This document shows positions 9,013 to 15,672 of a DNA stretch of 64,000 nt, piece after piece. The DNA comes from Pseudomonas sp. Irchel s3h14 (GTDB lineage Bacteria; Pseudomonadota; Gammaproteobacteria; Pseudomonadales; Pseudomonadaceae), in NCBI RefSeq assembly GCF_900187425.1, contig NZ_FYDJ01000001.1, positions 620,001 to 684,000 of the forward strand, read 5' to 3'. Within the stretch, counting starts at the first letter, position 1, and every line of letters begins with the position of its first letter. The position numbers and the translations under genes were made by a program. Below the pieces are notes generated by a model. The model ran no database searches, was not told the DNA's origin, and worked only from the letters and a program-made list of their open reading frames with translations.

Positions 9013-9047
9013 GCACTGCGGCGACCAGCTCTTGCACTGCAGCGACC
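9013..9047 (-). promoter_or_regulatory. 21-bp-phased direct repeat, candidate CdhR operator
   Basis: GCACTGCGGCGACC (9013-9026) and GCACTGCAGCGACC (9034-9047) match at 13 of 14 positions and start 21 bp apart. Read on the minus strand they are GGTCGC half-sites pointing at caiX. The site lies between divergent caiX and cdhR, where CdhR is known to act in P. aeruginosa. It resembles the GTCGC...CAGT half-sites at 42-95. Confidence 0.5.
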
Positions 9048-9131
9048 TGCGCTCTTGAATGCCGCGTGCAAGTGGCGTATCAACGTCAACACGCTACCCG
9101 CCCTCTCGCTACCTGCCATCGAGTGCGCTCA

Positions 9132-10076
9132 ATGTCCCAGGATTTCTACTTCATGTTGATGCCGGGTTTCTCGGCCATCGGTTTTATCTCGGCCATCGAG
9201 CCGCTGCGGGTCGCCAATCGCTTTCGTGGCGAGCTCTACCGCTGGCATGTGCTCAGCGCGGACGGCGGGGCGGTGCTGGCCAGCAACGGCATGTCGGTCA
9301 ACGCCGACGCGGCGCTGGAGCCGCTGAAGAAAGGTGCAACCCTGCTGGTGGTCGCCGGTTTCGAACCGCTGAAATTCGCCACGCCCGCGCTGGAACACTG
9401 GCTGCGCCGCCTGGACAACGAAGGCGTGACCCTCGGCGCCATCGACACCGGCAGTTTTGTCCTCGCCGAAGCGGGCCTGCTCGACGGCCATCGCCTGACC
9501 CTGCACTGGGAAGCCATCGACGCGTTCAAGGAATCCTACCCACAGCTCAGCGTCACCCAGGAACTGTTCGAGATCGACCGCCGACGCATTACCTCCGCCG
9601 GCGGCACCGCTTCCATCGACCTGATGCTCGACCTCATCAGCCAGGCCCACGGCCCGGAACTGGCGATCCAGGTCAGCGAACAATTCGTGCTCGGCCGCAT
9701 CCGCCCGCGCAAAGACCACCAGCGCATGGAAGTCGCCACGCGTTATGGCATCAGCAACAAGAAACTGGTGCAGGTGATTGGGGAGATGGAGCAGCACAGC
9801 GAACCGCCGCTGAGCACGCTTGAGTTAGCCGAATCGATCAAGGTGACCCGACGTCAGCTGGAACGCCTGTTTCGCCTGCATCTGAATGACACACCGAGCA
9901 ACTTCTACTTGCGCCTACGCCTGGAGAAGGCGCGGCAGTTGCTACGCCAGACCGATATGAGCGTGCTGGAGGTAAGCATTGCTTGCGGGTTTGAATCGCC
10001 GTCGTATTTCACCCGAAGCTATCGGGCGAAGTTTGAGCGGTGTCCGCGGGAAGACAGGCGCACCGCCAAGGCATGA
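9132..10076 (+). CDS. cdhR: GATase1-like AraC-family regulator CdhR
   Basis: Carnitine-responsive activator of the caiX-cdh operon, from which it diverges. The 314-residue protein has an N-terminal GATase1/DJ-1-like domain (DFYFMLMPGFSAIGFISAIE, then AIDTGSFVLAEAGLLDGHRL, where the usual cysteine nucleophile is absent) and a C-terminal AraC DNA-binding domain (TRRQLERLFRLHLNDTPSNF and MSVLEVSIACGFESPSYFTR). A GTG at 9066 would add 22 residues, but the family N-terminus MSQDFYF supports the ATG at 9132. It is a paralogue of GbdR with the same domain order. Confidence 0.9.
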   Translation: MSQDFYFMLMPGFSAIGFISAIEPLRVANRFRGELYRWHVLSADGGAVLASNGMSVNADAALEPLKKGATLLVVAGFEPLKFATPALEHWLRRLDNEGVTLGAIDTGSFVLAEAGLLDGHRLTLHWEAIDAFKESYPQLSVTQELFEIDRRRITSAGGTASIDLMLDLISQAHGPELAIQVSEQFVLGRIRPRKDHQRMEVATRYGISNKKLVQVIGEMEQHSEPPLSTLELAESIKVTRRQLERLFRLHLNDTPSNFYLRLRLEKARQLLRQTDMSVLEVSIACGFESPSYFTRSYRAKFERCPREDRRTAKA

Positions 10077-10088
10077 ACAGCAGAAAAA

Positions 10089-10184
10089 CCTGTGGGAGCC
10101 GGGCTTGCCCGCGATGAGGCCGCCACTTTCAACATTGATGTTGACTGACACACCGCAATCGCGGGCAAGCCCGGCTCCCACAGG
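10089..10184. repeat. REP pair, variant of family A
   Basis: Inverted arms of CCTGTGGGAGCCGGGCTTGC, with GCCGGGCTTGCCCGCGAT in place of the usual GCGGGCTTGCTCGCGAA. It lies between convergent cdhR and the DUF3010 gene. Confidence 0.8.
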
Positions 10185-10208
10185 TTCTATGTGTTGGCGG
10201 TAATTGAG

Positions 10209-10625
10209 TTACTTCTTCATCAACGCCGAGCAGGCCGCTTTAAACGCTTCATGCTGATACTTGTTCAGCGTTGCCGGAAGTTCGAAGTCGAATTTCTTGT
10301 TCTGCGCATTGATGGTTTGTGGCGACAGCAGCGTGACCTCGCAATTTTCCAGCAACTGGAAAACGCCCTCGATCTTGAACGTGGTCGGCCCACCGGCGAA
10401 CTCGCCTTTCTTGCTGCGCTTCTTGATCGCAATCCGGTCGATGGAGTTCTCGCGTACAAACGACGCCACCTGAGCGGCAAACACTTTGACGTTCGCGGCT
10501 TCGTCGTCATCGTCGAGGGCGATTTTCTTGGTGGCCAGGGCGACGTGGCTCAGCGCCTGACCGTCGAGAGAAGCCACGGCGATGATCGCTTCGCTGCCTT
10601 TGATTTCGATGCCGCAAATTTTCAT
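10209..10625 (-). CDS. DUF3010 family protein
   Basis: A 138-residue soluble protein of unknown function matching DUF3010 by its start (MKICGIEIKGSEAIIAVASL) and the conserved basic stretch DRIAIKKRSKKGEFAGGP, followed by TTFKIEGVFQLL. The opening strand pattern resembles an RNase H-like or ASKHA nucleotide-binding fold (inference). An AAGGG site precedes the ATG at 10625. It follows the antitoxin-like gene by 32 bp on the same strand, so they could be co-transcribed. Confidence 0.8.
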   Translation of the reverse strand: MKICGIEIKGSEAIIAVASLDGQALSHVALATKKIALDDDDEAANVKVFAAQVASFVRENSIDRIAIKKRSKKGEFAGGPTTFKIEGVFQLLENCEVTLLSPQTINAQNKKFDFELPATLNKYQHEAFKAACSALMKK

Positions 10626-10657
10626 GTAAATCCCTTTCTCGGATGGTGGCATGCAGC

Positions 10658-10981
10658 TTACAGCTCAAGCTGATCGGCGTTGATGCCAAAAGCCGCGGCA
10701 ATTTTCTCACGGGTCGCCTTGCGAGGCTTGGCGACGGTCTCTTGCTGGGCGAAGGCTGGTTGGGAAATACCCATGCGTTTGGCGACTTCGTCTTGGGTCA
10801 GGTTCAGGTGCTCGCGCCAAGCCCGAATAGGCGTTGCTCCGTTGACGATACGACTGACCACCTCGTGGGGAATAAGATCGGGTTCAATTCTCTGCGCCAC
10901 ATATTGCGCATAGGGAATGACCACGAATGCAGGGTTTCCATCTGCGTCATTGATGATCTGAACGTCAGTAGGTACGTTCAT
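10658..10981 (-). CDS. XRE-family antitoxin-like regulator (no toxin gene adjacent)
   Basis: A 107-residue protein with a short Phd-like N-terminal part (DVQIINDADGNPAFVVIPYA) and a C-terminal XRE helix-turn-helix (about residues 55-100; LTQDEVAKRMGISQPAFAQQ). This layout is typical of antitoxins paired with RelE/HigB-type toxins. No toxin-like frame lies on either side: upstream is an AT-rich operator and a DUF1311 gene, downstream a DUF3010 gene. The AT-rich upstream DNA, unlike its neighbours, has a nested palindrome (11000-11040) suited to autorepression. It may be a stranded antitoxin or a plain repressor. Confidence 0.8.
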   Translation of the reverse strand: MNVPTDVQIINDADGNPAFVVIPYAQYVAQRIEPDLIPHEVVSRIVNGATPIRAWREHLNLTQDEVAKRMGISQPAFAQQETVAKPRKATREKIAAAFGINADQLEL

Positions 10982-10999
10982 CGTGTTTTTGGTCTCTCG

Positions 11000-11040
11000 A
11001 ATATAAGTCTTTTATAAGATTATGAATCTTTACTTATATT
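11000..11040. promoter_or_regulatory. Nested palindrome, candidate autorepression operator
   Basis: The outer arms AATATAAGT (11000-11008) and ACTTATATT (11032-11040) are perfect inverted repeats. Inside lies AAGATT-ATG-AATCTT (11016-11030), a second perfect dyad. It sits 19 bp upstream of the antitoxin-like gene's start, overlapping the expected promoter. Confidence 0.6.
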
Positions 11041-11091
11041 TTGCTATCGGCCAATTAACGAAGCATGTCGGGATGTTGCCCGACCACAACA

Positions 11092-11493
11092 TCACTCCTG
11101 CCCAATCGACTCCAAAAACTCCGACCGCTCATCGCTCATCCGCGCCACGCAATCATTCTGCGCAATCGTGAATGCCTTGCTACCGGTCGTCGCCGGAAAC
11201 GCCTCTACCGCGCAATCCGCATCCCGGGTCTTCAGCCACTGCTGTTGAGCTGCCTTGAGCTTGGCGGTGATGTCGGTCAGTTGTGCCGGGTTCTTGCCGT
11301 AGAGCGTTTGCATGCGCTCGGTCAGGCTTTGGTAGTTGGCTTTCAGCAGGTCTTCGGCGGTGGTTCTGCTGTAGGTCGAGCATTCCAGGGTCTGGACTTC
11401 GTTTTCGACTTTGTCGCAGGGGTTATCGTCGGCCTCTTCAGCCGCGTGTACGCCGGTCGCTATCAGTGCCAAAGCCAGGAAGATCGATTTCAT
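11092..11493 (-). CDS. LprI/DUF1311 family secreted protein
   Basis: A 133-residue predicted periplasmic protein with a Sec signal peptide (MKSIFLALALIATGVHAAEE). The mature part has the LprI-type (lysozyme-inhibitor-like, DUF1311) pattern: CDKVENEVQTLECS, a helix ending LLKANYQSLTERM, then LKAAQQQWLKTRDADC and a final cysteine in AQNDCVARMSDER. The cysteines would form disulfides. The start at 11493 is the only one giving a signal peptide. Its role in Pseudomonas is unknown. Confidence 0.82.
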   Translation of the reverse strand: MKSIFLALALIATGVHAAEEADDNPCDKVENEVQTLECSTYSRTTAEDLLKANYQSLTERMQTLYGKNPAQLTDITAKLKAAQQQWLKTRDADCAVEAFPATTGSKAFTIAQNDCVARMSDERSEFLESIGQE

Positions 11494-11600
11494 TGCGCCG
11501 CCGCCCCTTATTCCAGTAAAGCATCCAGTGAAACATCCAGTAATGGCGCGAATTCTGGCCCATGCGCAGGCCCTTGAACAGGTGCTCCATGACGTCCGTC

Positions 11601-11654
11601 GACGACCCTTTGTCGCGGATTGACGCTTTCGGCAAACCCCCTGTCGTTTTTGCA
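11601..11654 (+). promoter_or_regulatory. Possible phased GbdR-type half-sites upstream of the dgc cluster
   Basis: GACGACCCTTTG (11601), GACGCTTTCGGC (11622) and GTCGTTTTTGCA (11643) share G(A/T)CG and start exactly 21 bp apart, 90-140 bp before the dipeptidase-like gene. The similarity is weaker than at 42-95; the shared phase is the main argument. Confidence 0.3.
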
Positions 11655-11741
11655 CCCGGCTGCCCCCTCCCTCAGGCATATGCTGGCCCCAAAGCGCCGG
11701 CACACGATTCGGCGCATGAATCGCTAATAGGGGACAGCCTG

Positions 11742-12719
11742 ATGAGCCCAGCCGAATTGCACGCCGACAGCATCGTTATCGACGGTCTGATTATTGCCAA
11801 GTGGAACCGTGAGCTGTTCGAAGACATGCGCAAGGGCGGTCTGACCGCGGCCAACTGCACCGTGTCGGTGTGGGAGGGCTTTCAGGCCACTGTGAACAAT
11901 ATCGCCGCCAGCCAGAAGCTGATCCGCGAAAACAGCGACCTGGTGATTCCAGTGCGCACCACCGCCGATATCCGCAAGGCCAAGGAGCAGGGCAAGACCG
12001 GCATCCTCTTCGGCTTCCAGAATGCTCACGCCTTTGAGGACCAGATCGGCTACGTCGAGGTGTTCAAGCGGCTGGGCGTCGGTATCGTGCAGATGTGCTA
12101 CAACACCCAGAACCTGGTCGGCACCGGTTGTTACGAGCGTGATGGCGGCCTGTCGGGTTTCGGTCGCGAAATCGTCGCCGAGATGAACCGCGTCGGTGTC
12201 ATGTGCGACCTGTCCCACGTAGGTTCGAAAACCTCCGAAGAAGTCATCCTCGAATCCAAGAAGCCGGTCTGCTACTCCCATTGCCTGCCGTCGGGTCTGA
12301 AAATTCACCCGCGCAACAAATCCGATGAAGAACTGAAGTTCATCGCCGATCACGGCGGTTTCGTCGGCGTGACCATGTTTGCGCCATTCCTGGCCAAGGG
12401 CATCGATTCGACCATCGACGATTACGCCGAAGCCATCGAATACACCATGAATATCGTCGGCGAAGACGCCATCGGTATCGGCACCGACTTCACCCAGGGC
12501 CATGGCCAGGACTTCTTCGAATACCTGACCCATGACAAGGGCTACGCCCGCCGCCTGACCAGCTTCGGCAAGATCATCAACCCGCTGGGCATCCGCACCG
12601 TCGGCGAGTTCCCGAACCTGACCGAAACCCTGCTCAAGCGCGGCCATTCCGAGCGCGTGGTCCGCAAGATCATGGGCGAGAACTGGGTGAGCGTCCTGAA
12701 GGACGTCTGGGGCGAGTAA
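11742..12719 (+). CDS. Membrane-dipeptidase-like (peptidase M19) protein with altered metal site
   Basis: A 325-residue TIM-barrel protein of the renal dipeptidase family, lacking a signal peptide and so probably cytoplasmic. It heads the dimethylglycine cluster, as in P. aeruginosa PA5396-PA5401. Two usual features are changed. The family's N-terminal HxD zinc motif (DGHND) is here DGLIIAKWN, and the bridging glutamate region reads GFQNAHAFED with Gln. The later ligands CDLSHVG and CYSHCLP and the acidic site GIGTDF remain. It may bind one metal or act on a non-peptide N-methyl compound; both ideas are inference. GGGGA precedes the ATG at 11742. Confidence 0.85.
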   Translation: MSPAELHADSIVIDGLIIAKWNRELFEDMRKGGLTAANCTVSVWEGFQATVNNIAASQKLIRENSDLVIPVRTTADIRKAKEQGKTGILFGFQNAHAFEDQIGYVEVFKRLGVGIVQMCYNTQNLVGTGCYERDGGLSGFGREIVAEMNRVGVMCDLSHVGSKTSEEVILESKKPVCYSHCLPSGLKIHPRNKSDEELKFIADHGGFVGVTMFAPFLAKGIDSTIDDYAEAIEYTMNIVGEDAIGIGTDFTQGHGQDFFEYLTHDKGYARRLTSFGKIINPLGIRTVGEFPNLTETLLKRGHSERVVRKIMGENWVSVLKDVWGE

Positions 12720-12742
12720 CGCCACTTTCAAACAACAAATTC

Positions 12743-12846
12743 TGTAGCAGCTGCCGAGGCACGAGGCTGCGTTGCGGTCCGCAGGACCGCCCTCGGGGGG
12801 CTGCTTCGCAACCCAACGCAGCCTCGCAGGCTCGGCAGCTGCTACA
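12743..12846. repeat. Long inverted repeat (family C) between dipeptidase-like and DUF5943 genes
   Basis: Arms of about 30 bases (TGTAGCAGCTGCCGAGGC... and the inverse ending GGCAGCTGCTACA) enclose an inner inverted pair (GGTCCGCAGGACC). It belongs to neither main REP family and would form a long hairpin inside the transcript. Confidence 0.75.
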
Positions 12847-12891
12847 GGGCTAGCACGACAACACAACGAATTTTTCTGGAGTTAAGTTTCC

Positions 12892-13422
12892 ATGGCCAAG
12901 ATCGCCCCGCAATTGCCAATCGAAGTCGACAGCGAAACCGGTGTCTGGACCTCCGACGCCCTGCCAATGCTGTATGTGCCGCGTCATTTCTTCGTCAACA
13001 ACCACATGGGCATCGAGGAAGTGCTGGGCGCCGACGCCTACGCCGAAATCCTCTACAAGGCCGGCTACAAATCCGCCTGGCACTGGTGTGAGAAAGAAGC
13101 TGAATGCCATGGCCTGGAAGGCGTTGCGGTGTTCGAGCACTACATGAAGCGCCTGTCGCAGCGCGGCTGGGGCCTGTTCAAGATTCAGGACATCGACCTC
13201 GACAAAGGCACTGCCAGCGTCAAGCTTGAACACTCGGCGTTCGTCTACGTGTACGGCAAGGTCGGGCGCAAGGTCGACTACATGTTCACTGGCTGGTTTG
13301 CCGGTGCCATGGACCAGATTCTGCAAGCCCGTGGCAGCAAGATCCGCACCGTTGCCGAACAGGTTTACGGTGGCTCAGAAGAAGGCCACGACGACGGCCT
13401 GTTCACCGTCAAGCCGTTGTAA
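12892..13422 (+). CDS. DUF5943 protein of the dimethylglycine operon
   Basis: A 176-residue soluble protein of unknown function, equivalent in position to PA5397. It contains several histidines and aromatics (YVPRHFFVNNHMGIEEVLG, SAWHWCEKEAECHG) and ends EQVYGGSEEGHDDGLFTVKP. That ending recalls the C-terminus of V4R/heme-NO-type small-molecule domains, a resemblance only. It lies 15 bp upstream of dgcA, so it is almost certainly co-expressed with the demethylase. A binding or assembly role for DgcAB is possible but unproven. Confidence 0.85.
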   Translation: MAKIAPQLPIEVDSETGVWTSDALPMLYVPRHFFVNNHMGIEEVLGADAYAEILYKAGYKSAWHWCEKEAECHGLEGVAVFEHYMKRLSQRGWGLFKIQDIDLDKGTASVKLEHSAFVYVYGKVGRKVDYMFTGWFAGAMDQILQARGSKIRTVAEQVYGGSEEGHDDGLFTVKPL

Positions 13423-13437
13423 GTCGAGGAACCCGCC

Positions 13438-15498
13438 ATGGCTTTCGAAGCAATGTTCCAGCCGATCCAGATCGGCAAACTGACCATCCGCAACCGCGTG
13501 CTCAGCACCGCGCACGCCGAGGTCTATGCCACCGACGGTGGCATGACCACCGACCGGTACGTCAAGTATTACGAAGAGAAAGCCAAGGGCGGGATCGGCC
13601 TGGCGATTTGCGGCGGTTCCTCCAGTGTGGCCATCGACAGCCCGCAAGGCTGGTGGAAGTCGGTCAACCTCGCCGACGACCGGATCATTCCGCACTTCCA
13701 GAACCTGGCCGATGCCATGCACAAGCATGGCGCCAAGATCATGATCCAGATTACTCACATGGGCCGACGCTCGCGTTGGGACGGCGAGCATTGGCCAACC
13801 CTGCTGTCGCCGTCGGGCATCCGCGAGCCGGTGCACCGTGCGACCTGCAAAACCATCGAGCCGGAAGAGATCTGGCGGGTGATCGGCAACTACGCCAGCG
13901 CCGCCGCGCGGGCCAAGGCCGGTGGCCTGGATGGCGTCGAGCTGTCCGCCGTGCACCAGCACATGATCGACCAATTCTGGAGCCCACGCGTCAACAAACG
14001 TACCGACGAATGGGGCGGCAGCTTCGAGAACCGCATGCGTTTCGGTCTGGAAGTGATCAAGGCTGTGCGGGCTGAAGTCGGCCCGGATTTCTGCGTCGGC
14101 ATCCGTCTGTGCGGTGATGAATTTCACCCGGACGGCTTGTCCCACGAGGACATGAAGCAGATCGCCAAGTACTACGACGACACCGGCATGATCGACTTCA
14201 TCGGCGTCGTGGGTTCGGGTTGCGACACGCACAACACCCTGGCCAACGTTATCCCGAACATGAGTTATCCACCGGAGCCGTTCCTGCACTTGGCCGCCGG
14301 TATCAAGGAAGTGGTCAAGGCCCCGGTGCTGCACGCGCAGAACATCAAGGACCCGAACCAGGCGACCCGGATTCTGGAAGGCGGCTACGTGGACATGGTC
14401 GGCATGACCCGCGCCCACATCGCCGACCCGCACCTGATCGCCAAGATCAAAATGGGTCAGGTCGACCAGATCAAACAATGCGTCGGCGCCAACTACTGCA
14501 TCGACCGTCAGTACCAGGGTCTGGACGTGTTGTGCATCCAGAACGCCGCGACCTCCCGTGAATACATGGGCGTGCCGCACATCATCGAGAAATCGACCGG
14601 TGTGAAGCGCAAAGTTGTGGTGGTCGGTGCCGGTCCTGCCGGGATGGAAGCCGCTCGCGTGTCGGCCGAACGTGGCCACGACGTGACCCTGTTCGAGAAG
14701 AAAGAATTCATCGGCGGGCAGATCACCACCGCCTCGAAAGCCCCGCAACGGGACCAGATCGCCGGTATCACTCGCTGGTTCCAGCTTGAGCTAGCGAGGT
14801 TGAAAGTTGACCTGCGCCTGGGCGTGGCGGCCGATGCGGCAACCATTCTCGACCTGCGTCCGGACGTGGTGGTGCTCGCCGTTGGCGGTCATCCGTTCCT
14901 GGAGCAGAACGAACACTGGGGCGCGGCTGAAGGCCTGGTGGTCAGCAGCTGGGACATCCTTGACGCCAAGGTTGCACCAGGCAAGAACGTGCTGGTCTAC
15001 GACACCATTTGCGAGTTCACCGGGATGTCCGCCGCGGACTTCCTCGCCGACAAGGGCAGCCAGGTCGAGATCGTCACCGACGACATCAAACCGGGCGTTG
15101 CGATTGGCGGCACCTCGTTCCCGACGTACTACCGCAGCATGTACCCCAAAGAAGTGATCATGACCGGGGACATGATGCTGGAGAAGGTCTACCGCGAAGG
15201 CGACAAGCTGGTGGCGGTGCTGGAAAACGAATACACCGGCGCCAAAGAGGAGCGGGTGGTGGACCAGGTCGTCGTCGAAAACGGCGTGCGTCCGGACGAA
15301 GAAATCTACTACGCCCTGAAGGAAGGCTCGCGCAACAAAGGCCAGATGGACATCGAAGCCCTGTTCGCGATCAAGCCGCAACCTTCGCTGAGCCAGGCGG
15401 GCGACGGCTACTTGCTGTTCCGCATCGGCGACTGCGTGGCGCAGCGCAACACCCACGCGGCGATCTACGACGCGTTGCGGTTGTGCAAGGATTTCTAA
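13438..15498 (+). CDS. dgcA: Dimethylglycine demethylase subunit DgcA
   Basis: Flavoprotein that oxidatively demethylates dimethylglycine to sarcosine; needed with DgcB for this step in P. aeruginosa. The 686-residue protein has the trimethylamine-dehydrogenase/2,4-dienoyl-CoA-reductase layout: an FMN TIM barrel of the Old Yellow Enzyme class (about 1-370; QITHMGRRS, GVELSAVHQHMIDQFWSPR), an Fe-S-like segment, and a C-terminal FAD/NAD(P) domain (KVVVVGAGPAGMEAARVSAE near 395). The Fe-S segment reads C348, A351, C354, C366 where relatives have four cysteines, so one ligand appears replaced by alanine. CGAGGAA precedes the ATG. Confidence 0.93.
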   Translation: MAFEAMFQPIQIGKLTIRNRVLSTAHAEVYATDGGMTTDRYVKYYEEKAKGGIGLAICGGSSSVAIDSPQGWWKSVNLADDRIIPHFQNLADAMHKHGAKIMIQITHMGRRSRWDGEHWPTLLSPSGIREPVHRATCKTIEPEEIWRVIGNYASAAARAKAGGLDGVELSAVHQHMIDQFWSPRVNKRTDEWGGSFENRMRFGLEVIKAVRAEVGPDFCVGIRLCGDEFHPDGLSHEDMKQIAKYYDDTGMIDFIGVVGSGCDTHNTLANVIPNMSYPPEPFLHLAAGIKEVVKAPVLHAQNIKDPNQATRILEGGYVDMVGMTRAHIADPHLIAKIKMGQVDQIKQCVGANYCIDRQYQGLDVLCIQNAATSREYMGVPHIIEKSTGVKRKVVVVGAGPAGMEAARVSAERGHDVTLFEKKEFIGGQITTASKAPQRDQIAGITRWFQLELARLKVDLRLGVAADAATILDLRPDVVVLAVGGHPFLEQNEHWGAAEGLVVSSWDILDAKVAPGKNVLVYDTICEFTGMSAADFLADKGSQVEIVTDDIKPGVAIGGTSFPTYYRSMYPKEVIMTGDMMLEKVYREGDKLVAVLENEYTGAKEERVVDQVVVENGVRPDEEIYYALKEGSRNKGQMDIEALFAIKPQPSLSQAGDGYLLFRIGDCVAQRNTHAAIYDALRLCKDF

Positions 15499-15515
15499 GA
15501 GCTTGTGGATAACCC

Positions 15516-15607
15516 GTAGGAGCAAGGCTTGCCCGCGATAGCGTTGGAACATCCGATGCATTCCTGGCGGTAGGAATACCGCCATCGCGAGCAAGCTTTG
15601 CTCCTAC
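15516..15607. repeat. REP pair, variant of family A, between dgcA and dgcB
   Basis: Inverted arms GTAGGAGCAAGGCTTGCCCG (from 15516) and GCAAGCTTTGCTCCTAC (to 15607) with a small inner hairpin (GGCGGTAGGAATACCGCC). A DnaA-box 9-mer TGTGGATAA is just upstream at 15504-15512. Confidence 0.8.
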
Positions 15608-15672
15608 AGGGAATCGAGCAAGGCATCCAGGTCGTCAGGCCTGCAAGACCCGAGGTCTTTGGGAGCTCCACC

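Noticed and set aside
10658..11091. A complete toxin-antitoxin pair
   Set aside because: No open frame of toxin size on either side has RelE/HigB features, so only the antitoxin-like half was called.
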